Of a stretch of DNA of 54,781 bases, positions 32,569 through 42,465 are shown in pieces (the stretch's first letter is position 1; each line of letters opens with the position of its first letter). The DNA is from Bacilli bacterium. GTDB lineage: Bacteria > Bacillota_I > Bacilli_A > RF39 > UBA660. The DNA lies in the NCBI GenBank assembly GCA_017433415.1, contig JAFRHI010000024.1, positions 1-54,781 on the forward strand. Direction: 5' to 3'. The notes under the pieces were generated by a model. The model ran no database searches, was not told where the DNA came from, and worked only from the letters and a program-made list of their open reading frames with translations. A program made the translations under genes and the position numbers.

Positions 32569-33795
32569 ATGTCAAAAAGAATTATTTTTCACATTGATGT
32601 TAATAATGCCTTTTTGTCCTGGACAGCTGTACTTTTACTAAAAAATGGTTATAAAGAAGACATTAGAAAAATTCCTTCAATAATAGGTGGTGACGAAAAA
32701 ACCAGAAGAGGAATAGTTTTAGCAAAATCACCAATAGCCAAAAAACATGGCATACAGACAGCAGAAACTTTATATTCAGCTAGAAAAAAATGCCCTGGTT
32801 TAAAAATATTCCCACCTGATTACAGATGGTATTATGAAAAATCAAAAGAACTGATGGATTATTTAAGAAAATATTCCCCAGCTCTTGAACAATTTTCAGT
32901 TGATGAATGTTTCCTTGATATGTCGGGAATGAAATATCTTTATGACTCACCAACAGAATTAGCATCTAAAATAAAAAATGATATAAAGAAAAAATTTGGT
33001 TATACAGTTAATATCGGTATAGGAAACAATAAGTTATGTGCCAAAATGGCTTCTGACTTTGAAAAACCAGATAAGGTTCATACTCTTTTTAATGAAGAAA
33101 TAGAAGATAAATTATGGCCTTTACCAGTAAATGACTTATTTATGTGTGGTAGAAGAACATCAGAAGAATTAAATAAATTGCACATCTATACAATAAAAGA
33201 TTTAGCGTTTGCCGATTCAAAAATGCTAGAGAGAAAATTTAAGACCCAAGGAAAATATTTAAAAGAAGCCGCTTTAGGTATAGATGATAGTAAAGTGGAA
33301 GAACATAAAAGTAAAAATCCAAGTATCAGCATTAGCGAAACATTACCTCATAATTACAAAGATCGAGATAAACTAAAAGAAATAGTGTTTAGACAAACAG
33401 AAGAATTATGCCGTGAATTAAGACACAAAAAATTATACACTAAAACTGTTGCGATAACATTTAAAAATTCTTTTTTTGCCACATATTCCGCTCAAGCAAC
33501 TACTACCAATCCAACTGATAATACAAGAAAAATATTAGAAATGGCTTATAAAGTATTTGATGAAAATTATCGAGAAGATGAAATAAGACTAATAGGCGTA
33601 AGATTGGCATCACTTACAAATAATAACAATGAACAACTATCAATTTTTGATACCCAAAAAGAAAAAAACAAGAATGATGATAGAGTCCAAAAAACAATAG
33701 ATGAAATAAATAATAAATTTGGAAAGTCAGTTGTTAAACCAGCATCATTAAAACTTATCGGCGAAAAATACTCAAAAAAAAGCTACAAGCAATAA
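32569..33795 (+). CDS. dinB: Y-family DNA polymerase IV
   Basis: A translesion polymerase of the UmuC/DinB family, 408 residues. Catalytic carboxylates are visible in FHIDVNNAF (first Asp) and SVDECFLDMS (Asp-Glu pair). HhH DNA-binding and little-finger regions follow. It starts at the ATG at 32569, preceded by GGGTGA; the frame continues upstream into the promoter. The C-terminus LSIFD resembles a beta-clamp-binding motif near residue 363. It belongs to the same general repair group as uvrB/uvrA in this window but is independently transcribed. Confidence 0.93.
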   Translation: MSKRIIFHIDVNNAFLSWTAVLLLKNGYKEDIRKIPSIIGGDEKTRRGIVLAKSPIAKKHGIQTAETLYSARKKCPGLKIFPPDYRWYYEKSKELMDYLRKYSPALEQFSVDECFLDMSGMKYLYDSPTELASKIKNDIKKKFGYTVNIGIGNNKLCAKMASDFEKPDKVHTLFNEEIEDKLWPLPVNDLFMCGRRTSEELNKLHIYTIKDLAFADSKMLERKFKTQGKYLKEAALGIDDSKVEEHKSKNPSISISETLPHNYKDRDKLKEIVFRQTEELCRELRHKKLYTKTVAITFKNSFFATYSAQATTTNPTDNTRKILEMAYKVFDENYREDEIRLIGVRLASLTNNNNEQLSIFDTQKEKNKNDDRVQKTIDEINNKFGKSVVKPASLKLIGEKYSKKSYKQ

Positions 33796-33812
33796 AAAAA
33801 CTAAAAAAAGTC

Positions 33813-33841
33813 TTGCTAAACAAGAAAAGTATTGTTATAAT
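33813..33841 (+). promoter_or_regulatory. S10 operon promoter
   Basis: TTGCTA (33813-33818), 17-nt spacer, TATAAT (33836-33841). A strong promoter for the whole ribosomal cluster; transcription should start near 33848. Confidence 0.8.
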
Positions 33842-33847
33842 TATAAA

Positions 33848-33964
33848 CGTGTGACTGCTTAGATGTGCGAGGTTGTCGATACACCAGGAAGAGTTGCTAA
33901 TTGGTTATCGGGTTATTCGTTCGGAGCAAGTCTATACTAGATATAGGCGAAGGGAGGATTTAAA
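33848..33964 (+). ncRNA. Structured S10-operon leader RNA
   Basis: About 117 nt of clearly higher GC than its surroundings, without an ORF. Hairpins can be drawn: TGT-CGA / TCG-ACA (about 33864-33884), TTGCT / AGCAA (about 33894-33929, enclosing CGGGTTATTCG) and CTATA / TATAG (about 33932-33946), the last just before the AGGGAGG Shine-Dalgarno of rpsJ. The length and base composition suggest a ribosomal-protein-binding autoregulatory leader. The family cannot be named from sequence alone. Confidence 0.6.
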
Positions 33965-34276
33965 ATGTCAACTGAAAAAATTCGTATCAGAATCAAAGCT
34001 TATGATCACAGAATTTTAGATAACGCTGCAAAGAAAATTGTTGAAACAGCTAAAAGATCTGGTGGAGTTATATCTGGTCCAGTACCACTTCCAACAGAAA
34101 TTGAAAAGTTCACAATTCTTAGAGCTGTTCACAAATACAAAGATTCACGTGAACAATTCGAGATGCGTACACACAAAAGACTAATTGATATCAAAAATCC
34201 AAGCAAGGAAACTATTGATGCGCTAGCGCACTTAGATTTACCAAGCGGAGTAGATATCGAAATTAAAACTAAATAA
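33965..34276 (+). CDS. rpsJ: Ribosomal protein S10
   Basis: 103 residues, full length. [15 protein letters not shown] at the start and [20 protein letters not shown] in the middle are diagnostic. A 30S head protein, also the NusE antitermination factor. First gene of the S10 operon, with AGGGAGG upstream. The rplC start follows after 14 bp. Confidence 0.98.
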   Translation: MSTEKIRIRIKAYDHRILDNAAKKIVETAKRSGGVISGPVPLPTEIEKFTILRAVHKYKDSREQFEMRTHKRLIDIKNPSKETIDALAHLDLPSGVDIEIKTK

Positions 34277-34290
34277 TGGAGGAAAAAGTA

Positions 34291-35037
34291 ATGAAAGGAA
34301 TCTTAGGTAAAAAATGTGGGATGACTCAAGTATTTACTAATGAAGGTAAATTAATCCCAGTTACTGTTATTGAGGTAGAACCAAATGTTGTAACTCAAAT
34401 TAAAACAGTAGAAAAAGATGGATATGATGCAATTCAACTTGCTACAGAAACAGTAAGAGAAAAAGTAAGTAACAAGGCAAAAGTTGGTCATACAAACAAA
34501 GCTAACACAACACCTAAGCGCTTCTTAAGAGAAATTAGAGGAGTAAACGTTAATGATTACACACTAGGACAAACAGTTGGTGTAGACATTTTCGAAGCAG
34601 GGGAAATTGTTGATGTTACTGGAACAAGTAAAGGTAAAGGTTTTCAAGGTGTTATTAAACGCCATAACCAATCAACAGGTCCAATGGGACATGGTTCTCA
34701 ATATCATAGAGGTGTCGGATCTTTAGGTACAATGTTACCAATGCACGTACTTAAGGGTAAAAAGATGCCTGGACAAATGGGTAATGTTCAAAGAACAGTT
34801 CAAAATCTAGAAGTTGTATCAGTAGATACAGAAAACAGTGTAATTTTAGTTAAAGGTAATGTTCCTGGTCCAAAGAAATCACTAGTTGTAATTCGTACAG
34901 CAGTAAAAAAACCAGATACAAAAAACGAAGCTAGCAATTTAGTGTCATATGTTAAAGAATCAGCTGTAGAAGAAGTAGCAGTTGAAGAACCAGTAGTAGT
35001 AGATGCTCCAGTAGAAGAAGCTACTACAGAAGAATAA
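34291..35037 (+). CDS. rplC: Ribosomal protein L3 with acidic C-terminal tail
   Basis: A 50S protein near the peptidyl-transferase centre. The core is normal ([29 protein letters not shown]). The product is 248 residues, about 40 more than usual: the last part after about residue 210 is Val/Glu/Ala-rich (repeated VEE, ending ATTEE) and probably disordered. The start at 34291 is chosen because GGAGG precedes it; an overlapping ATG at 34276 would put the Shine-Dalgarno inside the gene. Such acidic tails on L3 occur in some Mollicutes-like lineages; the role is unknown. Confidence 0.96.
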   Translation: MKGILGKKCGMTQVFTNEGKLIPVTVIEVEPNVVTQIKTVEKDGYDAIQLATETVREKVSNKAKVGHTNKANTTPKRFLREIRGVNVNDYTLGQTVGVDIFEAGEIVDVTGTSKGKGFQGVIKRHNQSTGPMGHGSQYHRGVGSLGTMLPMHVLKGKKMPGQMGNVQRTVQNLEVVSVDTENSVILVKGNVPGPKKSLVVIRTAVKKPDTKNEASNLVSYVKESAVEEVAVEEPVVVDAPVEEATTEE

Positions 35038-35079
35038 TCATCACGACTATTAAAAAAACAAAATTTTATTAAGTGATGA
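35038..35079 (+). promoter_or_regulatory. Hairpin between rplC and rplD
   Basis: TCATCAC (35038-35044) pairs with GTGATGA (35073-35079), closing an A/T-rich loop of 28 nt directly before the rplD AAGGAGG. L4 is the S10-operon autoregulator in enterobacteria; a role here is speculative. Confidence 0.35.
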
Positions 35080-35094
35080 AAGGAGGAAACAAGG

Positions 35095-35721
35095 ATGAAA
35101 AAAGTGGAACTTTTAAATCTTAAAGGTGAAAAAGTAAAAGACATTAATTTAAATGAAGAAATATTTGGAATTACACCAAACAAAGCTGTTTTAAATGATG
35201 CAATTATTTTATCAATGGCATCACTAAGACAAGGAACCCATAAAACTAAAAATCGTTCAGAAGTTTCTGGTGGTGGAAGAAAGCCATGGAGACAAAAAGG
35301 AACTGGACGTGCACGTCAAGGTTCAATTAGAGCCGTTCAATGGGTAGGTGGAGGAAGATATGGAACTCCAGTACCTAGAGATTATAGTAAAAAACAAAAT
35401 AGAAAAGAAAGACAACTTGCTATTAAATCAGCATTAGCTGAAAAAGTAGCCGCAAAAGAATTGGTTGTTTTAGAAAACTTAGTAGTTAAAACTCCTAAGA
35501 CAAAAGAAATGTTAAGTCTATTAGAGACATTAAAAGTAGCAGATAAAAAAGTATTAATGGTAGTAAAAGAATTTGATGATAATATCATTCTAGCAACTAG
35601 AAATATTCAAAATGTTGTATTAATATTAGCTGATGAAATTAATGTATTAGATATAGTTGGTACTGATGTAATGGTAATTACAGAAGATGCCTTAAAATAT
35701 GTTGAGGAGGTGCTTAAATAA
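35095..35721 (+). CDS. rplD: Ribosomal protein L4
   Basis: 208 residues. The long exit-tunnel loop is visible (EVSGGGRKPWRQKGTGRAR), as is SIRAVQWVGGGRYGTP. A 50S assembly protein. AAGGAGG precedes the ATG. The stop overlaps the rplW start (TAATG). Confidence 0.98.
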   Translation: MKKVELLNLKGEKVKDINLNEEIFGITPNKAVLNDAIILSMASLRQGTHKTKNRSEVSGGGRKPWRQKGTGRARQGSIRAVQWVGGGRYGTPVPRDYSKKQNRKERQLAIKSALAEKVAAKELVVLENLVVKTPKTKEMLSLLETLKVADKKVLMVVKEFDDNIILATRNIQNVVLILADEINVLDIVGTDVMVITEDALKYVEEVLK

Positions 35722-36005
35722 TGAAAGATACAAAATATTTAGAAATAATCAAAGCACCAGTTATTACTGAAAAATCAGAAAATGCTAAAATGGATGGAAA
35801 ATATACTTTTAAAGTAGATCCAAAAGCAAATAAAATTGAAATAAAAGAAGCAATTGAAAAATTATTCAACGTAAAAGTTACGGAAATTAGAACTCTTAAC
35901 GTTAAACCTAAGAAAAGAAGAGTTGGACGTTATACTGGACTAACTAATCGTACTAAAAAAGCAATTGTTACACTTGCTGAAGGACAAACAATTGATCTTG
36001 GTTAG
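35721..36005 (+). CDS. rplW: Ribosomal protein L23
   Basis: 94 residues. APVITEKSE near the start and TFKVDPKANKIEIKEAIEK are typical. It lies at the tunnel exit, where trigger factor and SRP dock. It overlaps rplD by one base and precedes rplB by 16 bp. Confidence 0.98.
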   Translation: MKDTKYLEIIKAPVITEKSENAKMDGKYTFKVDPKANKIEIKEAIEKLFNVKVTEIRTLNVKPKKRRVGRYTGLTNRTKKAIVTLAEGQTIDLG

Positions 36006-36021
36006 AAGGAGGAAATAAATT

Positions 36022-36852
36022 ATGGCAATCAGAAATTATAAACCAACTACACCAGGACGTAGAAAAATGAGTACTTTAGTAAATGAAGAAATTACTACAA
36101 ATACTCCAGAAAAGTCACTTACAATCACTGTTAAGAAAAATGGTGGTCGTAATAATCAAGGAAAGATAACTGTTCGTCATCAAGGTGGCGGAGCTAAAAG
36201 AAAATATCGTATCATTGATTTCAAAAGAAATAAATTAAACGTCTCTGGAAAAGTTGCAAGTATTGAATATGATCCAAACAGAACTGCAAATATTGCATTA
36301 ATAAACTATGTAGATGGTGAAAAGAGATATATCTTAGCACCAAAAGGTTTAACTGTTGGAATGGTAGTTGAAGCTGGAGAAAATGCTGATATTAAAGTTG
36401 GTAATGCTTTACCAATTATGAATATTCCAGTTGGTACAATGATTCATAATATTGAATTACGTCCAGGAAAAGGTGGAGAACTAGCAAGATCTGCTGGAAC
36501 ATCTGCTCAAATCCTTGGTCGTGAAGGTGATTATGTAATGATTCGTTTATCAAGTGGTGAACAAAGAAAAGTGTTAGGAACTTGTATGGCTACAGTAGGT
36601 GAAGTCGGAAACGAAGACTCTTCACTTGTTAAAGTAGGAAAAGCTGGACGTACTCGTCATATGGGAATTAGACCTACAGTTCGTGGTTCTGTAATGAATC
36701 CAAATGATCACCCACATGGTGGTGGTGAAGGTCGTGCTCCAGTTGGACGTAAAGCTCCAATGACACCATGGGGTAAACCAGCACTTGGATTAAAGACACG
36801 TAAGAAAAAACAATCTGATAAATTCATAGTACGCCGTCGTGGTAGTAAGTAA
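36022..36852 (+). CDS. rplB: Ribosomal protein L2
   Basis: 276 residues, full length. [11 protein letters not shown] at the N-terminus, [11 protein letters not shown], and the C-terminal [14 protein letters not shown] containing the conserved histidine near the peptidyl-transferase centre. AAGGAGG precedes the ATG. Confidence 0.98.
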   Translation: MAIRNYKPTTPGRRKMSTLVNEEITTNTPEKSLTITVKKNGGRNNQGKITVRHQGGGAKRKYRIIDFKRNKLNVSGKVASIEYDPNRTANIALINYVDGEKRYILAPKGLTVGMVVEAGENADIKVGNALPIMNIPVGTMIHNIELRPGKGGELARSAGTSAQILGREGDYVMIRLSSGEQRKVLGTCMATVGEVGNEDSSLVKVGKAGRTRHMGIRPTVRGSVMNPNDHPHGGGEGRAPVGRKAPMTPWGKPALGLKTRKKKQSDKFIVRRRGSK

Positions 36853-36870
36853 GGAAAGGATGATTAAAAA

Positions 36871-37140
36871 ATGGCAAGAAGTTTAAAAAAAGGACCATAT
36901 GTATTCGCAAGATTACTAAAAAAGGTTCAAGAATTAAATAAATCTGGAAAAAAAGAAGTCATTAAAACTTGGTCACGCCGTTCCACTATATTTCCTGATT
37001 TTATCGGACACACATTCGCTGTACATAATGGAAAAGAATTTATTCCAGTATATGTAACAGAAGATATGGTTGGACATAAGTTAGGTGAATTTGCCTTAAC
37101 ACGTAAATTCGGTGGACATGGTTCAGACAAAAAGAAATAG
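36871..37140 (+). CDS. rpsS: Ribosomal protein S19
   Basis: 89 residues; [11 protein letters not shown] and [19 protein letters not shown] are diagnostic. A 30S head protein contacting S13 and 16S helix 42. It follows rplB by 18 bp, in the standard S10 operon order. Confidence 0.98.
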   Translation: MARSLKKGPYVFARLLKKVQELNKSGKKEVIKTWSRRSTIFPDFIGHTFAVHNGKEFIPVYVTEDMVGHKLGEFALTRKFGGHGSDKKK

Positions 37141-37165
37141 AAATAATGACTAGGAGGGTAAATAA

Positions 37166-37501
37166 ATGGAAGCAAAAGCAATTGCTAAAGGCCTAAGAAT
37201 ATCACCTATCAGAGCACGTTTAGTTGCAGATATGATACGTGGTAAAAACGTTGGCGAAGCATTAAATATATTAGTTAATGTTAATAATAAAGCTGCACAA
37301 CTTACAAAAAAAGTTTTAGATTCAGCTATCGCTAATGCAGTAAATAATAATGGCGCTGAAGCTGAAACACTTTATGTAAAAGAAGCAAGAGTAGATGCCG
37401 GTCCTGTTATGAAACGTCACTTTTTTGATTCACGTTCACATATAGGACACAGAAATCACAGAACTAGTCACATTCATATAGTAGTGGCTACAAGAAACTA
37501 A
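37166..37501 (+). CDS. rplV: Ribosomal protein L22
   Basis: 111 residues. ISPIRARLVADMIRGK near 12-27 and the C-terminal beta-hairpin region with SHIGHRNHRTSHIHIVV. It lines the exit tunnel, where macrolide-resistance changes arise. AGGAGGG precedes the ATG. Confidence 0.98.
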   Translation: MEAKAIAKGLRISPIRARLVADMIRGKNVGEALNILVNVNNKAAQLTKKVLDSAIANAVNNNGAEAETLYVKEARVDAGPVMKRHFFDSRSHIGHRNHRTSHIHIVVATRN

Positions 37502-37516
37502 TAAGGAGGTTACAAA

Positions 37517-38167
37517 ATGGGACAAAAGGTAAATCCTAATGGACTAAGACTTGGTATCAATAAAGACTGGGAAGCAAAATGGTACAGTAATAAAAAAGAT
37601 TTTTCTAAATATTTAGATAAAGATATCAAAATCCGTGAATATTTAGAAAAAAATCTAAAGAATGCTGGAATTGCTAAAGTTGAAATTGAAAGAAGTGCTA
37701 AGAAAACAGAAGTTGTAATTCATACTTCAAAACCAGGTGTAATGATTGGTCATGGTGGAGAAGAAATTGAAAAATTAAAGAAACAATTAGCTAAAATAGC
37801 TGATGAAAATGTTCAAATTTCAATCGTTGATATTAAAAAAGCAGATTTGAATGCTCAATTAGTTGCAGACTCAATTGCTAGTCAAATAACTAACAGAGCA
37901 TCATTCCGTATGGCTCAAAAACGTGCAATTAGAAATGCTATGAAAGCAGGAGCTAAGGGAGTTAAAACATCAGTATCTGGACGTCTAGGTGGAGCAGATA
38001 TGGCTCGCAGCGAAGGATACACAGAAGGAACAATACCTCTACATACATTAAGAGCCGATGTTGATTATGCTACAAGTGAAGCTGATACAACATTTGGAAA
38101 AATTGGTGTAAAGGTATGGATCTATAAAGGAGAAATCCTAAACAAAAAGGCAAAAGGAGGTAATTAA
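37517..38167 (+). CDS. rpsC: Ribosomal protein S3
   Basis: 216 residues. [14 protein letters not shown] start, a KH domain with the [13 protein letters not shown] loop (GHGG for the usual GxxG), then [19 protein letters not shown]. It lies at the mRNA entry tunnel of the 30S subunit. It has no long C-terminal tail. rplP starts 1 bp after its stop. Confidence 0.98.
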   Translation: MGQKVNPNGLRLGINKDWEAKWYSNKKDFSKYLDKDIKIREYLEKNLKNAGIAKVEIERSAKKTEVVIHTSKPGVMIGHGGEEIEKLKKQLAKIADENVQISIVDIKKADLNAQLVADSIASQITNRASFRMAQKRAIRNAMKAGAKGVKTSVSGRLGGADMARSEGYTEGTIPLHTLRADVDYATSEADTTFGKIGVKVWIYKGEILNKKAKGGN

Positions 38168-38168
38168 T

Positions 38169-38600
38169 ATGTTAATACCGTCAAGAACTAAATATCGTCG
38201 TGTTCATAGATTACCTTACGAAGGAAGATCACGTGGTAATAGAGAATTACATTTTGGTGAATATGGTCTTCAAGCAAAAGAAGGAGCTTGGATCACAGCT
38301 AATCAAATTGAAGCAGCACGTATTGCAATGACTCGTTACATGAAACGTGGTGGAAAAGTTTGGATAAACATCTTCCCACATATGCCTTTAACTAAAAAAC
38401 CTATCGGAACAAGACAAGGTAAAGGTAAAGGTAATGTTGAAGGTTGGGTTGCTGTAGTTAAAGAAGGAAAAATAATGTTTGAAATTGCAGGTGTAGATGA
38501 AGCAACTGCACGTGAAGCATTAAGACTTGCTTCTCATAAACTACCAGTAGCAACTAAATTTGTTATGAAAGAAAATGGTGGTGAAAAAAATGAAGGTTAA
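38169..38600 (+). CDS. rplP: Ribosomal protein L16
   Basis: 143 residues. [19 protein letters not shown] at the start and [14 protein letters not shown] in the middle. A 50S protein near the A-site tRNA elbow. Its last 11 bp overlap the rpmC start. Confidence 0.98.
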   Translation: MLIPSRTKYRRVHRLPYEGRSRGNRELHFGEYGLQAKEGAWITANQIEAARIAMTRYMKRGGKVWINIFPHMPLTKKPIGTRQGKGKGNVEGWVAVVKEGKIMFEIAGVDEATAREALRLASHKLPVATKFVMKENGGEKNEG

Positions 38601-38784
38601 GGAAATAAGAGAATTATCAACTGAAGAAATCAACAAGAAATTAGTTGAAACAAAAGAAGAATTATTCAATTTACGTTTTCAACAAGCAACAGGTAGTTTA
38701 GAAAAACCTTCTAGAATAAGAGAATTACGTCACACCGTTGCAAGAATGAAAACCGTTCTAAAAGAACGTGAAATGAGCGAGTAG
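38590..38784 (+). CDS. rpmC: Ribosomal protein L29
   Basis: 64 residues from the ATG at 38590 ([14 protein letters not shown]), with [20 protein letters not shown], the family core. GGTGGTG upstream supports this start over an in-frame ATG at 38575. A small helical 50S protein at the tunnel exit. Confidence 0.97.
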   Translation: MKVKEIRELSTEEINKKLVETKEELFNLRFQQATGSLEKPSRIRELRHTVARMKTVLKEREMSE

Positions 38785-38796
38785 GAGGGAAAGTAA

Positions 38797-39057
38797 GTGG
38801 AAAAGAAAAATAAAAAAGAATTAGTTGGAAAAGTAGTAAGCGCAACTAATGATAAAACAATCACTGTTTTAGTTGAAACTTATAAAAACCATCCGTTATA
38901 TCACAAAAGAGTTAAAAGCTCTAAAAAATATTGTGTACATGATGAAAAAAATGTAGCTAAAGTTGGAGATACTGTTCGTATAGTTGAAACTAGACCATTA
39001 TCAAAAACTAAGCATTTCTATTTAAAAGAAATAGTAAAAGAAGCAGTTATTATTTAA
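38797..39057 (+). CDS. rpsQ: Ribosomal protein S17
   Basis: 86 residues with [18 protein letters not shown] and [14 protein letters not shown]. It starts at GTG, fixed by AGGAGGG 7-8 nt upstream; a GTG start is unusual for a ribosomal protein in this cluster. A primary 16S-binding 30S protein. Confidence 0.97.
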   Translation: MEKKNKKELVGKVVSATNDKTITVLVETYKNHPLYHKRVKSSKKYCVHDEKNVAKVGDTVRIVETRPLSKTKHFYLKEIVKEAVII

Positions 39058-39085
39058 CGCTTAGATGAAGAAGGAGGAATAATCT

Positions 39086-39454
39086 ATGTTACAACAAGAA
39101 AGCCGTATGAAAGTTGCTGATAACTCTGGTGCACGTGAACTATTAGTAATTCGTGTATTAGGTGGAAGCAAAGTTAAAACAGGTAACATTGGTGATGTAG
39201 TAGTTGGAACAGTTAAAAGTGCTATTCCTAACTCACCAATTCCAAAAGGAAAAGTTGTAAAAGCAGTTATCGTTCGAACTCGTCAAGGCGTTCGTCGTGA
39301 AGATGGAAGTTATATTAAGTTCGATGACAATGCTTGTGTTATCATTCGTGATGACAAGAGTCCAATTGGAACTCGTATTTTTGGACCAGTTGCAAGAGAA
39401 CTTCGTGATAAAGATTATATGAAAATCGTATCTTTAGCAAAAGAAGTACTATAA
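39086..39454 (+). CDS. rplN: Ribosomal protein L14
   Basis: 122 residues, full length. [19 protein letters not shown] and [17 protein letters not shown] are diagnostic. It forms intersubunit bridges and is the RsfS docking site. First gene of the classical spc group; no separate promoter was seen before it. Confidence 0.98.
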   Translation: MLQQESRMKVADNSGARELLVIRVLGGSKVKTGNIGDVVVGTVKSAIPNSPIPKGKVVKAVIVRTRQGVRREDGSYIKFDDNACVIIRDDKSPIGTRIFGPVARELRDKDYMKIVSLAKEVL

Positions 39455-39467
39455 GAGGAGGATATAT

Positions 39468-39779
39468 ATGAACTTTAAAGTAGGAGATGAAGTTGTAGTT
39501 ATCGCTGGTTCTGATAAAGGTAAAAAAGGAAAAATAATTAAAACATTAAGAAATGAAAACAAAGTTGTAGTTGAAGGTGTACATGTAGTTAAAAAGCATC
39601 AAAAACCAACAGGACAAGAAACTGGTGGAATACTTGAAGTAGAAGCACCAATTGCTGCATCAAATGTTATGATAATTGATCCTAAAACTAAGAAAAGAAC
39701 TAGAATAGGACATACAACTGATGAAAAAACAGGTAAAAAGATAAGAATCACAAAAAAATCAAACGAGAAAATTGATTAG
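39468..39779 (+). CDS. rplX: Ribosomal protein L24
   Basis: 103 residues with the KOW motif [19 protein letters not shown] near the N-terminus and [13 protein letters not shown] 50S assembly initiator. AGAGGAGG precedes the ATG. Confidence 0.98.
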   Translation: MNFKVGDEVVVIAGSDKGKKGKIIKTLRNENKVVVEGVHVVKKHQKPTGQETGGILEVEAPIAASNVMIIDPKTKKRTRIGHTTDEKTGKKIRITKKSNEKID

Positions 39780-39796
39780 TTGGAAGGAGGGTATTT

Positions 39797-40336
39797 ATGA
39801 ACCGCCTAAAAGAGAAATACTTGAAAGAAGTAGTTCCAAGTTTACAAGAAAAATATAATTATAAGTCAATAATGGAAGTTCCAAAACTAGAAAAAATTGT
39901 TATTAATATGGGAGTTGGAGATGCAACTACTAATTCTAAATTATTAGAAGCAGCAGTAGCTGACTTAACTAAAATATCTGGACAAAAACCAGTAGTAACA
40001 AGAGCAAAGAAATCAATTGCTGGATTTAAAGTAAGAGAAGGTCAAGCAATTGGTTGTAAAGTAACTCTAAGAGGAGATAATATGTATAACTTTATGGATA
40101 AGTTAATATCAATATCACTTCCAGGAGTTAGAGATTTCCGTGGAGTTAGTCCAAAAGCCTTTGATGGTAGAGGAAACTATACAATGGGAATTAAAGAACA
40201 ATTAATTTTCCAAGAAATTGATTATGATGATGTTGTAAAAGTACGTGGAATGGATATCATTTTCGTAACTACAGCAAAAACAAATGAAGAATCATTTGAC
40301 TTATTAAATGGACTTGGAGTTCCTTTTAGAAAGTAA
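39797..40336 (+). CDS. rplE: Ribosomal protein L5
   Basis: 179 residues. [15 protein letters not shown]-type core reads [15 protein letters not shown] here; [19 protein letters not shown] and [19 protein letters not shown] follow. It binds 5S rRNA and contacts P-site tRNA. GGAAGGAGGG precedes the ATG. Confidence 0.98.
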   Translation: MNRLKEKYLKEVVPSLQEKYNYKSIMEVPKLEKIVINMGVGDATTNSKLLEAAVADLTKISGQKPVVTRAKKSIAGFKVREGQAIGCKVTLRGDNMYNFMDKLISISLPGVRDFRGVSPKAFDGRGNYTMGIKEQLIFQEIDYDDVVKVRGMDIIFVTTAKTNEESFDLLNGLGVPFRK

Positions 40337-40349
40337 GTGGAGGAATATT

Positions 40350-40535
40350 ATGGCAAAGAAAAGTATGATAGCAAAAGCTAACAGACCACAAAAATATAAA
40401 GTGCGTGAATATACAAGATGTTCTCGTTGCGGACGTCCACACGCAGTTATGAGTAAATTCGGAATCTGCCGTATTTGCTTCCGTGAGTTAGCTTATAAAG
40501 GACAAATACCAGGGGTTAAAAAATCAAGTTGGTAA
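40350..40535 (+). CDS. rpsN: Ribosomal protein S14, zinc-binding type
   Basis: 61 residues with [20 protein letters not shown], a C-x2-C...C-x2-C zinc ribbon, the short C+ type found in Bacilli and Mollicutes. The ATG at 40350 follows TGGAGGA; the frame is open upstream only inside rplE. Confidence 0.97.
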   Translation: MAKKSMIAKANRPQKYKVREYTRCSRCGRPHAVMSKFGICRICFRELAYKGQIPGVKKSSW

Positions 40536-40555
40536 TTGGAAAGGAGGAAATTTAA

Positions 40556-40957
40556 ATGGCAGTAGTAACAGATACAATTGCAGATATGTTAACAAGAATT
40601 CGTAATGCGAATCAAATGCGTTATGAAGAAGTAAAAGTTCCTTCTTCAAATATTAAAAAAGAAATAGCAAGAATTCTAAAAGAAGAAGGATTTATAAAAG
40701 ATTATAAAGTTGAAAGTGATAATGCTCAAGGAACTATTGTTTTAACATTAAAGTATACTGATAAGAAAGAAAGAGTTATCACTGGATTAAAAAGAATTTC
40801 CAAACCAGGACTTCGAGTATATGCAAAGAATGATGAAGTTCCAAAAGTTCTTAATGGCTTAGGAATCGCAATCATTTCTACATCAAAAGGAATTATGACA
40901 GACAAAGAAGCTCGTAAACAAAATATAGGTGGAGAAGTTCTAGCTTATATTTGGTAA
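40556..40957 (+). CDS. rpsH: Ribosomal protein S8
   Basis: 133 residues. [15 protein letters not shown] at the start and [18 protein letters not shown] at the end. It binds 16S helix 21 and in E. coli represses spc-group translation at the L5 site. The 69-bp gap to rplF holds the palindrome ATAACTTAAGTTAT. Confidence 0.98.
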   Translation: MAVVTDTIADMLTRIRNANQMRYEEVKVPSSNIKKEIARILKEEGFIKDYKVESDNAQGTIVLTLKYTDKKERVITGLKRISKPGLRVYAKNDEVPKVLNGLGIAIISTSKGIMTDKEARKQNIGGEVLAYIW

Positions 40958-41026
40958 TAAGGACAATGTTTGAAACCCAGATAACTTAAGTTATGTGGTA
41001 AATTTAAAGAAATAGGAGGTGTCATT

Positions 41027-41557
41027 ATGAGTCGTATTGGAAATCGTATAATTACAGTACCAGCAGGTGTGACTGTAGAAGAACAAGATGGCATTGTAAC
41101 AGTAAAAGGTCCTAAAGGTGAATTAAAACAGGCAATGTTAAAAGATATTTCAATGAAAGTTGAAGGTACAGAAATCACATTAGAAAGATCTAACGAAAAT
41201 GCTAAAGCAATGCATGGAACAATGAACTCTTTAGTTAATAATATGATTATTGGAGTAACTAAGGGATATGAAAAAACACTAGAAACAATTGGTGTTGGAT
41301 ATCGTTTCAATGTTCAAGGTAAAAAACTAGTAATAAATGCTGGATATTCACATCCAGTAACAATGGCTGTACCAGAAGGATTAACAGTAGAAGCTAATGG
41401 TAATACTGAAATAACTATTAAAGGTATTGATAAAGTATTAGTAGGAGAATTTGCTGCTAACGTTAGAAAGGTAAGACCACCTGAACCATATAAAGGTAAA
41501 GGAATTCGTTATAAAGATGAACATGTTCGTCGTAAAGAAGGAAAGAAAGCTGCTTAA
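41027..41557 (+). CDS. rplF: Ribosomal protein L6
   Basis: 176 residues. MSRIGNRIITVPAGV start and the second-domain signature PEPYKGKGIRYKDE. A 50S protein near the factor-binding site. AGGAGGTG precedes the ATG. Confidence 0.98.
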   Translation: MSRIGNRIITVPAGVTVEEQDGIVTVKGPKGELKQAMLKDISMKVEGTEITLERSNENAKAMHGTMNSLVNNMIIGVTKGYEKTLETIGVGYRFNVQGKKLVINAGYSHPVTMAVPEGLTVEANGNTEITIKGIDKVLVGEFAANVRKVRPPEPYKGKGIRYKDEHVRRKEGKKAA

Positions 41558-41580
41558 TAAGTAGGAAGGGAGAATAAATT

Positions 41581-41943
41581 ATGATTAAGAAAGAATCTCG
41601 TAATAGTATGCGCCAATCTCGTCATGAGAGAGTTCGTAAAACTTTAGTAGGAACAAGCGCAACACCAAGATTATGTGTATTTCGTTCTAACACAGAAATA
41701 TATGCACAAATCATAGATGATGAAACTAGAACTACTCTTGTATCTGCTTCCTCATTAGATAAAAGTTTAAAAATCAAGAATGGAAGTAATGTAGAAGCAG
41801 CTAAAGTTGTTGGTAAGAGTGTTGCTGAAAAAGCAAAGAAAGCCAAAATTACAAAAGTAGTATTTGATAGAGGTGGATACCTATATCATGGACGTGTAAA
41901 AGCCTTAGCAGAAGCTGCACGTGAAAATGGATTAGAATTCTAA
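41581..41943 (+). CDS. rplR: Ribosomal protein L18
   Basis: 120 residues; [18 protein letters not shown] and [22 protein letters not shown]. It binds 5S rRNA with L5. The basic N-terminal extension is normal. AGGAAGGGAG precedes the ATG. Confidence 0.98.
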   Translation: MIKKESRNSMRQSRHERVRKTLVGTSATPRLCVFRSNTEIYAQIIDDETRTTLVSASSLDKSLKIKNGSNVEAAKVVGKSVAEKAKKAKITKVVFDRGGYLYHGRVKALAEAARENGLEF

Positions 41944-41955
41944 TAGGAGGGTAAT

Positions 41956-42465
41956 ATGCAAAAAAGAACTCAAGACTCTAAAGAAAAACAGTTTGAAGAA
42001 TTAGTAATTGATGTTAAAAGCGTTGTTAAAGTTAACAAAGGTGGACGTCAAAGAAGATATTCTGCAACAGTTGTAGTTGGAGATCGTAAAGGTAAAGTTG
42101 GATTAGGTATTGGCAAAGCAAATGAAGTACCTGATGCAATCAAAAAAGCATTACAAGATGCAAATAAAAATATTATCACAATCCCTCTAACTGATGGAAG
42201 AACAGTTGCCCATGAAGCTGTAGGTCATGCTGGAGCTGCTAGAGTTATTATTAAACCAGCTGCTGCCGGTACTGGAGTAATTGCTGGTGGGTCAGTTCGT
42301 GCTGTCTTAGAATTAGCAGGAATTCGTGATGTTGTCTCTAAATCACTAGGAGCAAGAACAAAATTAAATATGGCGAGAGCTGCAATGAGTGCTTTAAAAT
42401 CAATTAAAACACCAGAAGAAGTAGCAGCACTTCGCGGAAAAACAGTAGAGGAGATATTAGGATAA
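41956..42465 (+). CDS. rpsE: Ribosomal protein S5
   Basis: 169 residues with [17 protein letters not shown] and [17 protein letters not shown], then the second domain [16 protein letters not shown]. It affects decoding accuracy. The stop overlaps the rplO start (TAATG). rpmD (L30), which normally lies between rpsE and rplO, is absent. Confidence 0.98.
   Translation: MQKRTQDSKEKQFEELVIDVKSVVKVNKGGRQRRYSATVVVGDRKGKVGLGIGKANEVPDAIKKALQDANKNIITIPLTDGRTVAHEAVGHAGAARVIIKPAAAGTGVIAGGSVRAVLELAGIRDVVSKSLGARTKLNMARAAMSALKSIKTPEEVAALRGKTVEEILG

Noticed and set aside
33848-33964. A tRNA gene in the GC-richer stretch before rpsJ
   Set aside because: No cloverleaf, no T-loop GTTCGANTC pattern and no CCA end; leader-type hairpins fit better.
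34900-35037. Frameshift or fusion at the rplC 3' end
   Set aside because: The tail is in frame, has ordinary codons and ends in a normal stop before the rplD leader; a natural extension is simpler.
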